Source of the DNA: Prevotellaceae bacterium
GTDB lineage: Bacteria > Bacteroidota > Bacteroidia > Bacteroidales > UBA932
Direction: 5' to 3'
Assembly (NCBI GenBank): GCA_031278135.1
Contig: JAITKY010000125.1
Span: 1 to 10,200, forward strand
Length of the DNA stretch: 10,200 nucleotides
Shown here: positions 1 through 5,996 of the stretch, piece by piece
Layout: every line of letters begins with the position of its first letter
Numbering within the stretch: position 1 is the stretch's first letter
Translations under genes and position numbers: made by a program
Notes under the pieces: model-generated
What the model saw: only the letters and a program-made list of their open reading frames with translations
What the model was told of the DNA's origin: nothing
Database searches by the model: none

Positions 1-126
1 CAAATCGACGACAAAGGTTATACTATACCATACGCCGCAAATGGCAAACGAACAATGAAAATCGGCGTTGAGTTCAGCAGGGAAATACGGGGAATAACGA
101 ATTGGAAAACAGAAGAGGGAAAATGA
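1..126 (+). CDS. C-terminal end of an AAA-ATPase-like / PD-(D/E)XK nuclease superfamily protein (5' end outside window)
   Basis: Frame 1 is open from the first base to a TGA at 124-126 and encodes 41 residues starting QIDDKGYTIPYAANGK. The ending (pattern IPYAANGKRTMKIGVEFS followed by R.I..W) is what I recall for the C terminus of the large Bacteroidota family that joins an N-terminal AAA-ATPase-like domain (PF09820) to a C-terminal PD-(D/E)XK nuclease domain (DUF1703). The Lys-Ile-Gly-Val-Glu/Asn-Phe-Ser strand is the last strand of the nuclease-like domain. The biological role of the family is not established; the genes often occur in multiple copies. This copy reads normally to its stop, and a second copy starts 25 bp downstream, so the two form a tandem pair. 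Assignment rests on remembered family sequence and a short stretch only. Confidence 0.7.
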   Translation, partial: QIDDKGYTIPYAANGKRTMKIGVEFSREIRGITNWKTEEGK

Positions 127-150
127 ATTGTATTTTAAAATAATAAAAAG

Positions 151-312
151 ATGTCAACAACAAGAAAATTGCCTATCGGCATACAGGATTTTGAAGATTT
201 AAAAACAAACGGTTATTTATATGTAGATAAAACAGAGTATGTATACCGTTTGGAGACTATGGGAAATCCGTATTTTCTCGGACGTCCGCGTCGCTTTCTA
301 TCTGAACCTTAA
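151..312 (+). pseudogene. Truncated second copy of the AAA-ATPase/PD-(D/E)XK family gene
   Basis: ATG at 151 opens 53 codons. The start (MSTTRKLPIGIQDFEDLK, then YLYVDKTEYV and YFLGRPRRF) is the canonical N terminus of the PF09820 AAA-ATPase-like family: LPIGIQ.F..L, then Y.YVDKT, then YFL.RPRRF. Family members continue with G-K-S/T, the nucleotide-binding loop, but here the reading breaks after codon 49 (RPRRF, ending at base 297). It runs through four unrelated codons to a TAA at 310-312. A full member is roughly 500-600 residues, so only the first tenth remains, and the product would lack the Walker A lysine. From about base 298 the DNA matches a transposase fragment on the opposite strand, so truncation by insertion and later deletion is the simple explanation. 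No 3' remainder of this copy is visible in the window. Confidence 0.75.
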
Positions 313-479
313 CAAGTTCTATTTCTCGTTTCCTGGGGTCTATGACCTTTACCGGCAAAACATCCGACTCAACTGAATACTTTTTTAATTTGAACGACTT
401 ACACATACATAATCATAACCTTTGTCCGTTATCATTTTTAAATTAGCTTCCGTAGATTTGCCACTACAATTTTCGGATA
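299..479 (-). pseudogene. Decayed transposase fragment (DDE, IS4/IS1634-like)
   Basis: Read on the minus strand from about 479 to 299, the sequence encodes YPKIVVA, then after a frame change STEANLKMITDKGYDYVCV followed by SRSN, a stop codon, and KKYSVESDVLPVKVIDPRK with REIELVKVQI after it. This resembles the middle of IS4/IS1634-type transposases, in which IVVADAG(I)(A/S)TE.NL...KGY.Y.CVSR..LK.Y contains the second catalytic aspartate. In this copy the DAG block is missing at the frame break and the expected Leu after SRSN is a TAA. The fragment therefore has at least two disabling lesions and neither end of an element. No terminal inverted repeats or target duplication could be found. Family placement is from memory; that it is a transposase relic is more certain than which family it belongs to. 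Confidence 0.6.
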
Positions 480-558
480 GACACTAATTAACACAAAGAA
501 TTTCATTCGTTTTCGGGATAATTTTGTTCATTCTTTCATTCTGATAATTCTGATTCGA

Positions 559-589
559 TTTGGAAGTTTATATTTTTTTCGTACCTTTG
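559..589 (+). promoter_or_regulatory. Bacteroidota-type promoter for yebC
   Basis: TTTG at 559-562 and TACCTTTG at 582-589 are separated by 19 bases. They match the -33 TTTG and -7 TAnnTTTG boxes used by the primary sigma factor of this phylum. Transcription would start near 596-598, leaving a leader of about 40 bases before the yebC ATG at 639. This is the best promoter match in the window. Confidence 0.75.
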
Positions 590-638
590 CGCCTCGTTTT
601 ATTAAGATTAAACAGGATTATAACGATTGTAAGTATTT

Positions 639-1373
639 ATGGGACGGGCATTTGAATATCGTAAAGCAACAAAATTGAAACGTTGGGGCAATATGGCAAG
701 AGTATTTACCAAACTTGGTAAACAGATCACCATAGCCGCAAAATCGGGGACCGACCCCGCTACAAATCCGAGCCTCAGGGCTATCATTCAGAATGCAAAA
801 GCCGAAAATATGCCCAAAGAGAATATCGAAAGGGCAGTAAAACGGGCTGTCGAAAAAGACCAGTCAGATTACAAAGAAGTAATTTACGAAGGCTATGGAC
901 CTTATGGAGTGGCGTTTATCATCGAAACAGCTACCGACAATCCTACAAGAACCGTTGCGAACATACGCAGTTATTTTAATAAGTATGGCGGTTCGCTGGG
1001 AACTTCGGGAAGCGTGGAATTTATGTTCGATCATCAATGTGTTTTTAAAGTCAGCGCCAAAGAAGGAGTAGATATCGAAGAACTTGAGCTTGAACTCATT
1101 GACTGTGGCGCCGAAGAATTATTCCCCGACGAAAATCAGATAGTGATTTACGGAGCGTTCGAATCATTCGGCAATATCCAAAAATATCTTGAAGAGAATG
1201 GTTACGAGATAATTAACGCAAGTTTCGACAGAATCCCCACAGGAGAATTAAAAACACTTGCTACGGAGCAAACTGTTGAATTAAATAAACTTATAGAAAA
1301 ATTTCACGACGACGACGATGTTCAGAACGTATTTCACAACATGTCCGAATCGGAAGAACAAATAGGAGAATGA
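639..1373 (+). CDS. yebC: YebC/PmpR family (TACO1-type) translation factor
   Basis: The product is 244 residues, the usual length. It begins MGRAFEYRKATKLKRWGNMA, the Bacteroidota version of the YebC N terminus, followed by FTKLGKQITIAAK, the conserved PSLRAIIQNAKAENMPKENIERA helix region (about residues 45-67) and the YEGYGPYGVAFIIE strand. The conserved acidic motif HDDDDVQNVFHNM sits at residues 223-235. YebC proteins were long annotated as transcription regulators; more recent work on YebC and mitochondrial TACO1 supports a role at the ribosome in easing stalls at proline-rich stretches. They act in the cytoplasm. The start at 639 agrees with the family N terminus and lies about 50 bases after a strong promoter. 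The stop overlaps the ATG of the rhomboid gene (ATGA), so the two are very likely co-transcribed and translationally coupled. No unusual features are seen. Confidence 0.95.
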   Translation: MGRAFEYRKATKLKRWGNMARVFTKLGKQITIAAKSGTDPATNPSLRAIIQNAKAENMPKENIERAVKRAVEKDQSDYKEVIYEGYGPYGVAFIIETATDNPTRTVANIRSYFNKYGGSLGTSGSVEFMFDHQCVFKVSAKEGVDIEELELELIDCGAEELFPDENQIVIYGAFESFGNIQKYLEENGYEIINASFDRIPTGELKTLATEQTVELNKLIEKFHDDDDVQNVFHNMSESEEQIGE

Positions 1374-2038
1374 ATATGTTTGGAAGTCCCGGATCACAAA
1401 TGCCTGTAGTAGTAAAAAATCTGTTAATAATCAACGGATTGATGTTTTTAGCACGTTTTCTGTTCGAAGATTTCATGATTGGGACATTTTCGCTTTTCTA
1501 TCCGGCATCTCCGTTTTTCAAGTTTTTTCAGTTGCTCACTCACATGTTCATGCACGCCGATTTGATGCATTTGTTCTTCAATATGTATGCATTATGGCTA
1601 TTTGGCGCTATGATAGAGAGTGTTTGGGGCGGCAAGAAATTTTTGATGTACTATTTAATAACTGGTTTGGGCGCCGCTTGTTTGCATCTGTTGATAGAAT
1701 ATCTGAAAATAAAGAATTTGAATGTCATTGAACATTATTCCGAGATAGCGCAAATTTACAACACACCCATGTTGGGTGCTTCGGGAGCAGTGTTCGGAGT
1801 TTTGCTTGCTTTCGGAATGATGTTTCCGAACACGGTTTTGCAACTTATCATACCTCCCGTTCGATTGAAAGCAATCTGGTTAGTAGTGATATACGGCGGT
1901 TTGGAACTGTTTTTCGGAGTAACTCAGACGACGGCGGGAGTCGCCCATTTTGCACATATTGGCGGGATGCTGTTCGGGTTTATTCTGGTATCGTACTGGA
2001 AATCCAAAGGGACTTTGTTCAAGAACGATGATTATTAG
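1370..2038 (+). CDS. Rhomboid family intramembrane serine protease
   Basis: A 222-residue polytopic membrane protein. It has the rhomboid signatures in order: the HxxxN motif (H67, N71) within HADLMHLFFNMYALWLFG; the catalytic serine S138 in GASGAVFG; and the catalytic histidine H196 in AHIGGMLFGF. About six hydrophobic segments are visible, and a short amphipathic N terminus precedes the first near residue 15. The enzyme cleaves transmembrane or near-membrane segments of other membrane proteins by a Ser-His dyad; its substrates cannot be read from the sequence. All catalytic positions are intact, so this is an active-type member rather than an inactive one. The ATG at 1370 overlaps the yebC stop by 4 bp; a second in-frame ATG at 1376 is an equally possible start. 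Between this gene and atpE lie 61 A/T-rich bases in which I see no clear promoter. Confidence 0.93.
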   Translation: MNMFGSPGSQMPVVVKNLLIINGLMFLARFLFEDFMIGTFSLFYPASPFFKFFQLLTHMFMHADLMHLFFNMYALWLFGAMIESVWGGKKFLMYYLITGLGAACLHLLIEYLKIKNLNVIEHYSEIAQIYNTPMLGASGAVFGVLLAFGMMFPNTVLQLIIPPVRLKAIWLVVIYGGLELFFGVTQTTAGVAHFAHIGGMLFGFILVSYWKSKGTLFKNDDY

Positions 2039-2099
2039 TAATTTATTATCTATTATATAATTAACATTGATTTTAAAAAAAAAATAAAGATTAGAAAAA

Positions 2100-2348
2100 A
2101 TGATTTTAGGATTAATTCTTTTGCAGGCTACAGGGATAGCGAATGTAGGTGCAACAATCGGAGCAGGAATCGCAATTGTTGGAGCAGCGATAGGTATTGG
2201 AAAAATAGGCAGTTCGGCGTTGGAAGCCATTGCACGTCAACCTGAAAAGACAAACGACATCAGGTCGAGTATGATACTTGCTGCGGCATTGATCGAAGGC
2301 GCCACGTTTTTTGCGATTATAGTGTGTATCTTGGCGTTGATACTATAA
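2100..2348 (+). CDS. atpE: F-type ATP synthase subunit c (F0 proteolipid ring)
   Basis: An 82-residue hairpin of two transmembrane helices joined by the polar loop ARQPE (residues 45-49). The first helix has the glycine-rich packing pattern GAGIAIVGAAIGIGKIG. The second carries the essential ion-binding carboxylate E66 in AALIEGATFF. The loop and glycine pattern are diagnostic for subunit c, which forms the rotating ring in the inner membrane. E66 is followed by Gly-Ala rather than Ser-Thr, and the helix-1 position that holds Gln in sodium-binding rings is Gly here, so the ring is inferred to carry protons. A/T-rich sequence precedes the ATG, with no strong Shine-Dalgarno, as is common in this phylum. 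It starts an atpE-atpF-atpH run. The atpB gene (subunit a), which normally lies directly upstream, is absent; a rhomboid gene is there instead. Confidence 0.96.
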   Translation: MILGLILLQATGIANVGATIGAGIAIVGAAIGIGKIGSSALEAIARQPEKTNDIRSSMILAAALIEGATFFAIIVCILALIL

Positions 2349-2370
2349 TAACAGGTTAATCGACAAGAGT

Positions 2371-2874
2371 ATGGATCTTTTCAAACCGGATGTAGGATTA
2401 CTGTTTTGGATGTTGATTTCGTTTGTGATATTGTTTGTCATTTTACGGAAATATGCATGGACCGGTATTTTGAAGGGTATCAACGAAAGAAACAAACATA
2501 TCGAAGAAACCTTGATATCGGCACAAAAAGCCAAAGAGCAGTTAGACGAATTTCAACGTGAAAGTCAGGAAATTATCTATCATGCAAAAGAGGAACAGAT
2601 TAAGATGCTGCAGGAAGGTAAACGAATAAAAGACTCTATCATCAGTGAAGCGAAAGAACAGGCTCGCACCGAAGCAGAAAAAATTATCGACGAAGCGCAT
2701 AAGTTCATCGACAAACAAAAAGATGAGGCTATTAAGGAGATAGACAGGAAAGTAGCGAATCTGTCGATAGATGTTGCGGAAATCATTCTCAAGAAAAAAT
2801 TGGAAGATGCCGAAGAACAAAAAGCGCTTGCACGAAAATTGATTGTCAAAATGAGTGAAACAGTTGAAAATTAA
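2371..2874 (+). CDS. atpF: F-type ATP synthase subunit b (peripheral stalk)
   Basis: A 167-residue protein with one N-terminal membrane helix (about residues 8-28, VGLLFWMLISFVILFVILRK) followed by a long charged helix from about residue 38 to near the end. The charged helix is rich in Glu, Lys, Gln and Ala with coiled-coil spacing and contains AEKIIDEAHK and NLSIDVAEIILKKKL. The MDLFKPDVGLLFWM start is typical of Bacteroidota subunit b. Two copies form the stalk that holds F1 against the membrane sector, and the C-terminal end contacts delta. It starts 22 bp after the atpE stop and ends 12 bp before atpH, consistent with one transcript. Length and architecture are normal. Confidence 0.95.
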   Translation: MDLFKPDVGLLFWMLISFVILFVILRKYAWTGILKGINERNKHIEETLISAQKAKEQLDEFQRESQEIIYHAKEEQIKMLQEGKRIKDSIISEAKEQARTEAEKIIDEAHKFIDKQKDEAIKEIDRKVANLSIDVAEIILKKKLEDAEEQKALARKLIVKMSETVEN

Positions 2875-2886
2875 ATCTTTCAGGCA

Positions 2887-3444
2887 ATGAATATGGCAAC
2901 TATCGGTACATTGTCGTCGCGATATGCACGGGCATTTTATGCTTATGCGTTGGATAGCAATGAGGAAGACAAAGTATATGACGAAATGAAATTTTTGTTG
3001 CACAGTTATTTGTTTGTTCCCGAATTGAAAAAGTTTCTGCAAAGTCCTGTTCTCACGCTTGAGACCAAGATACAGGCGCTGGAAACGGCTTCGGGTGGCA
3101 ATGTTACAAAATCGTCCCGACAGTTTTACGAATTTGTTTTCGACAAAGAAAAGCACGATTTGCTGTTGTATATTGCATCGGCTTACCTGTCTGTGTACCG
3201 GAAAGCAAAAAATCTTGTGTATGTGGATTTAATAACTGCTGTTGAACCTGATAACGAGTTTATCGACAGTATTAAAAATCACATTTTGAAAGAATATAAC
3301 GACAATACCATTATTGAAATATCGATAAGTATAGACCCCGACATAATCGGCGGATTTATCCTTAACGTCGATGGTAAACAATTGGATTTAAGTATTAAAG
3401 GAGAATTAAAAAATTTACGGAAATCAATATTAAAAAATTTATAA
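2887..3444 (+). CDS. atpH: F-type ATP synthase subunit delta (OSCP)
   Basis: A 185-residue protein matching the delta/OSCP family. The N-terminal helical domain has SSRYARAFYAYA, and LKKFLQSPVLTLETKIQAL is the recognisable second helix pair. The C-terminal region has the family signature DPDIIGGFILNVDGKQLDLSI followed by KGELKNLRKSI. Delta joins the tip of the alpha3-beta3 head to the b stalk. A second ATG at 2893 (giving MATIGTLSSRYARA) fits the family start as well as the ATG at 2887. In most bacteria, including the Bacteroidota arrangement I know, atpA follows directly; here the next gene, 4 bp downstream, is a DUF5606 gene. So the catalytic F1 subunits are not in this cluster. Confidence 0.93.
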   Translation: MNMATIGTLSSRYARAFYAYALDSNEEDKVYDEMKFLLHSYLFVPELKKFLQSPVLTLETKIQALETASGGNVTKSSRQFYEFVFDKEKHDLLLYIASAYLSVYRKAKNLVYVDLITAVEPDNEFIDSIKNHILKEYNDNTIIEISISIDPDIIGGFILNVDGKQLDLSIKGELKNLRKSILKNL

Positions 3445-3448
3445 AAAA

Positions 3449-3901
3449 ATGCAGACAGATTTGCAAAAAATCGTATCAATCTCCGGACAGCCGGGTTTGT
3501 ACAAATATCTTTCCCAAGTGCGTCATGGGATTATCGTCGAAAGCATAAAAGACGGAAAACGGACTTGTATCTCCGCTTCGACAAAAATCAGTTCGTTGGC
3601 GGAAATAACCATCTATACCAACAACGGAAACGATTTGCTCCTGAAAGAAATTCTATTGAAAATCAAGGACAACACAGATGGCGAACAGGCAATATCGCAC
3701 AAATCGCCCACCGATGAACTGATGGCTTATTTCGAAAAAGTTGTTCCTGAATACAATAAGGAAAAGGTGTATCCACATCATGTCAAGAAAATGATCGAAT
3801 GGTATAATATCCTGCAAGAAAATCAATTACTCGATTTCGCTGAAGAGGAAGAAGAAAATACGGAAGCCGCCGAAGACGAAGATACTTCTGCGACAGAGTA
3901 A
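3449..3901 (+). CDS. DUF5606 domain protein (function unknown)
   Basis: A 150-residue soluble protein. Its N-terminal ~80 residues (LQKIVSISGQPGLYKYLSQV, HGIIVESIKDGKR, SSLAEITIYT) match the DUF5606 family, which I recall as largely restricted to Bacteroidota and without a known function. The middle is a helical segment with EVVPEYN-like and HHVKKMIEWYNIL motifs (about residues 93-120). The last ~20 residues are an acidic tail rich in Glu and Asp. There is no signal peptide or membrane segment. The start codon is 4 bp after the atpH stop, which suggests co-translation with atpH and expression alongside the ATPase stalk genes. Whether this reflects a functional link is unknown. It converges on pstA, with 19 bp between the stop codons. 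Confidence 0.85.
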   Translation: MQTDLQKIVSISGQPGLYKYLSQVRHGIIVESIKDGKRTCISASTKISSLAEITIYTNNGNDLLLKEILLKIKDNTDGEQAISHKSPTDELMAYFEKVVPEYNKEKVYPHHVKKMIEWYNILQENQLLDFAEEEEENTEAAEDEDTSATE

Positions 3902-3920
3902 TTTTCTTTGTGGGAAAAAA

Positions 3921-4763
3921 TCATTTCAGTTTATTTTTCGAAAAACGCCTTGTGATATATCGTCCCAGAATACTTAATATCAGGACAATTACCGTAAGCG
4001 TCAAAGCGGCGGCGTATGCCCTGTCCTGCACTTCTTTGATTGGGCTACTCAATTGGAAGAAAACCGACAGTGGCAATGTGGCTGCCGGTTGAGACAGCGA
4101 TTCCGGTATCCGGTCGGTGTATCCTGCTGTAAACATGACTGCTGCGGCGTCGCCTATGGCTCGTCCTATTGACAGAAGCGTTGCCGTTGCTATTCCGGGA
4201 GCAATCTGTCGAAGCGCTACCGAAATTGTTTCGAAACGTGTGGCTCCCAACGAATAAGCCACATCCAGAATGTCGCGTGGAAATTGTCGTGCCACTTCGT
4301 CCATCGAGCGAATAAATATCGGTATAATCAGCAAGGTAATCACAATAATCCCTCCCGACAGCGAAGCCCGTAACCCGAAATAAATCATAATAGCAAACCC
4401 GAAAGCGCCATATACAATCGAAGGTATCCCGAAAAGCACATCGTAGGACATTCGAGCGACGTATGCCCATTTCGACCTCCTTTTTACGTAAATATTCAAA
4501 TAAAACACCACCGGAATGCTGATTATCAAGCCTAAAACAGTAGATGCCCCCACAATATACAGCGAACCCACAATTGCATTCAGAAAACCACCGCCTTTTC
4601 CGACATAAAAACCGCCGCCGGGAAGTTTGGTGATCATATCCCAATTCATTGCGTGCCACCCTTTTATCACGATGGTACAAATAATACTGATGACGAAGGC
4701 AAAAACTGTCAAAGTAGCCAAAATCATCAACGTTTTAAATATTTTCTCTTCTATAAACCTCAT
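3921..4763 (-). CDS. pstA: Phosphate ABC transporter permease PstA
   Basis: A 280-residue inner-membrane permease with about six transmembrane segments. The ABC-permease coupling (EAA-type) loop lies near residues 164-191, read as DILDVAYSLGATRFETI then LRQIAPGI. The PstA-type periplasmic segment GGGFYVGKGGGFLNAIVGSL is also present. With PstC it forms the channel of the high-affinity phosphate importer, driven by the PstB ATPase and fed by PstS. I place the start at the ATG on 4761-4763 (MRFIEEKIFK), which fits the family. A longer reading would use a TTG at 4773-4775 inside the AATTAAC repeat tract and looks artificial. The gene follows pstC on the minus strand after a 62-bp repeat spacer. 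No pstB or phoU follows: the next gene is on the opposite strand and ends 19 bp away. Confidence 0.93.
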   Translation of the reverse strand: MRFIEEKIFKTLMILATLTVFAFVISIICTIVIKGWHAMNWDMITKLPGGGFYVGKGGGFLNAIVGSLYIVGASTVLGLIISIPVVFYLNIYVKRRSKWAYVARMSYDVLFGIPSIVYGAFGFAIMIYFGLRASLSGGIIVITLLIIPIFIRSMDEVARQFPRDILDVAYSLGATRFETISVALRQIAPGIATATLLSIGRAIGDAAAVMFTAGYTDRIPESLSQPAATLPLSVFFQLSSPIKEVQDRAYAAALTLTVIVLILSILGRYITRRFSKNKLK

Positions 4764-4825
4764 AACAATTAACAATTAACAATTAACATCTCATCATCTC
4801 TCATCACTCATCATTCATCATTCTC
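4764..4825 (-). repeat. Simple-sequence spacer between pstC and pstA
   Basis: On the plus strand 4764-4787 is AACAATT repeated head to tail (three units plus a partial one). It is followed to about 4825 by a degenerate CAT/TCATCA/TCATT tract. On the transcribed strand this gives a run of TTAATTG units right before the pstA ATG and a series of ATGATGA-like triplets after the pstC stop. The whole spacer is low complexity and contains no usual ribosome-binding site. Confidence 0.8.
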
Positions 4826-5722
4826 TCATAATCCATAATTTCGTTCCATTCTGTATAAAACGATGCGCGACACCAGATTAAACAACAATACTACTACAAA
4901 CAGAATCAAAGCGGCAAACATCAACGCAGCGTCGTAGAGCGGTAACGACAACATGTCGCCGTAGTTGTTAGCAATCAGCGCCGGTAATGGATAACAGGCA
5001 TTGAATATCGAATGCGGCACTTCAGGAAGATTTCCGCAAACCATCAGGACTGCAATAGTTTCGCCGAAAGCTCTCGAAACGGCAAGGACTATCGCCGCTA
5101 TAATTCCGGGCAAAGTTTTTCGGAGAACAACGCATTTTGTTGTTTGCCATTTTGTTGCGCCGAGCGATATCGAAGCTTCGCGCAATTCCTCCGGCGCTGA
5201 CGTGAAAAGTTCGATAAAAAGACTTACCAAAAGCGGTAAAATCATCACACCAAGGACAATAGCGCCGGCAAGAACAGTGTATCCGGTCGAAAACTCCACG
5301 AAATGAGGCGCAAGTTTTTCGGCAATCAGCGGAACGATTAACAATGAACCCCATACGCCGTATATCACCGACGGAAGCCCTGCCAAAATGTCCAATGCCG
5401 GAAAAACATATTTTCGTACATTCGGCTTTGCATACTCGGTGAGATAAATGGCTGTGAGCAAGGATACAGGCACAGCAATTATCACAGCAAAAGCCGTTAC
5501 CCAAAGCGTACCCATAATAAACGGAAAAAATCCAAATTCACCTTTTACAGGCTTCCAACTGCTCGAAAAAAGCAATTCCGGAAGCGAATAACTTTCGAAT
5601 ACCGGAGCAGATTTTATGAAAAGCCCAATACCCATTACTACTACTAACAACATGGTAATGAGCGTCAAAATAAACATTACTCCACTCGCAACTTTTTCTT
5701 TCAATATGCGGATTCCTGTCAT
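4826..5722 (-). CDS. pstC: Phosphate ABC transporter permease PstC
   Basis: A 298-residue inner-membrane permease with about six transmembrane segments. The coupling loop is EELREASISLGATKWQTTKC followed by LRKTLPGI (about residues 178-206), then SRAFGETIAVLMVCGN, which is characteristic of PstC. The motif LDILAGLPSVIYGVWGSL is also typical. It pairs with PstA to import phosphate. I chose the ATG at 5720-5722 (MTGIRILKEK). A start 33 bp further upstream (5755) would add MLLCSGKILYC, but that stretch coincides with a promoter-like -7 box. PstS, which usually precedes pstC, is not upstream: the next gene, 274 bp away, is divergent and unrelated. The high-affinity Pst system is normally induced by phosphate starvation, but I see no recognisable operator here. 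Confidence 0.93.
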   Translation of the reverse strand: MTGIRILKEKVASGVMFILTLITMLLVVVMGIGLFIKSAPVFESYSLPELLFSSSWKPVKGEFGFFPFIMGTLWVTAFAVIIAVPVSLLTAIYLTEYAKPNVRKYVFPALDILAGLPSVIYGVWGSLLIVPLIAEKLAPHFVEFSTGYTVLAGAIVLGVMILPLLVSLFIELFTSAPEELREASISLGATKWQTTKCVVLRKTLPGIIAAIVLAVSRAFGETIAVLMVCGNLPEVPHSIFNACYPLPALIANNYGDMLSLPLYDAALMFAALILFVVVLLFNLVSRIVLYRMERNYGL

Positions 5723-5744
5723 ACAATACAAAATTTTACCGCTA

Positions 5745-5752
5745 CAAAGTAA
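5745..5752 (-). promoter_or_regulatory. Candidate -7 box for pstC
   Basis: On the minus strand the sequence reads TTACTTTG, one mismatch from TAnnTTTG, about 22 bases before the chosen pstC ATG. A clear TTTG at the -33 position is not visible upstream, so the match is partial. If real, it places the transcript start downstream of the alternative long start codon and supports the shorter PstC. Confidence 0.4.
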
Positions 5753-5945
5753 CAAAGAAAAATTGAAAATCGAGAATTGAGCACGTAGATGACATAAATT
5801 TTTGCAGATTTTTTCATTTTCCTATGGAGAATTTAGGAAACATAATGCCGATTAGTAAACCGGTTGTTCTATTTGAGGAAACAAATCGCAACAAAAAATT
5901 TTACTGTACACCCGCCATTTATGCAATTTATTAAAAAAAAAACAT

Positions 5946-5953
5946 TACCTTTG
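5946..5953 (+). promoter_or_regulatory. -7 box for the DUF2851-nadE unit
   Basis: TACCTTTG matches TAnnTTTG and is the same octamer as in the yebC promoter. It lies 43 bases before the ATG at 5997, after a poly-A stretch. No good TTTG is seen 19-21 bases upstream; a TTTA near 5918-5921 is the closest. The 5754-5945 part of the divergent intergenic region is A/T rich and shows nothing else that I can support. Confidence 0.55.
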
Positions 5954-5996
5954 CATTCGATTTGTATATTGGAATTGCTGTTTTTAGTGAAATGAA

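Noticed and set aside
538..555. Near-tandem ATTCTGATA/ATTCTGATT repeat upstream of the yebC promoter
   Set aside because: It is too short and A/T rich to interpret, and chance is a sufficient explanation.
2542..3156. A 204-codon minus-strand frame opposite atpF/atpH
   Set aside because: It is antisense to two confidently identified genes, very rich in Phe and Cys, and has no family resemblance.
3931..3946. Short TTTTTCGAAAAA palindrome near the convergent gene ends, as a bidirectional terminator
   Set aside because: It is inside pstA, entirely A/T apart from the central CG, and has no stable stem.
3910..4092. A 60-codon plus-strand frame between DUF5606 and pstA
   Set aside because: It is almost entirely antisense to the 3' end of pstA and has no recognisable motif.
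4045..4680. A 211-codon minus-strand frame overlapping pstA in another frame
   Set aside because: It is rich in Arg, Ser and Cys and covers the conserved PstA membrane segments in the wrong frame.
4764..4775. Upstream TTG start for pstA
   Set aside because: It lies in the heptamer repeat tract; the ATG at 4761-4763 gives a normal PstA N terminus.
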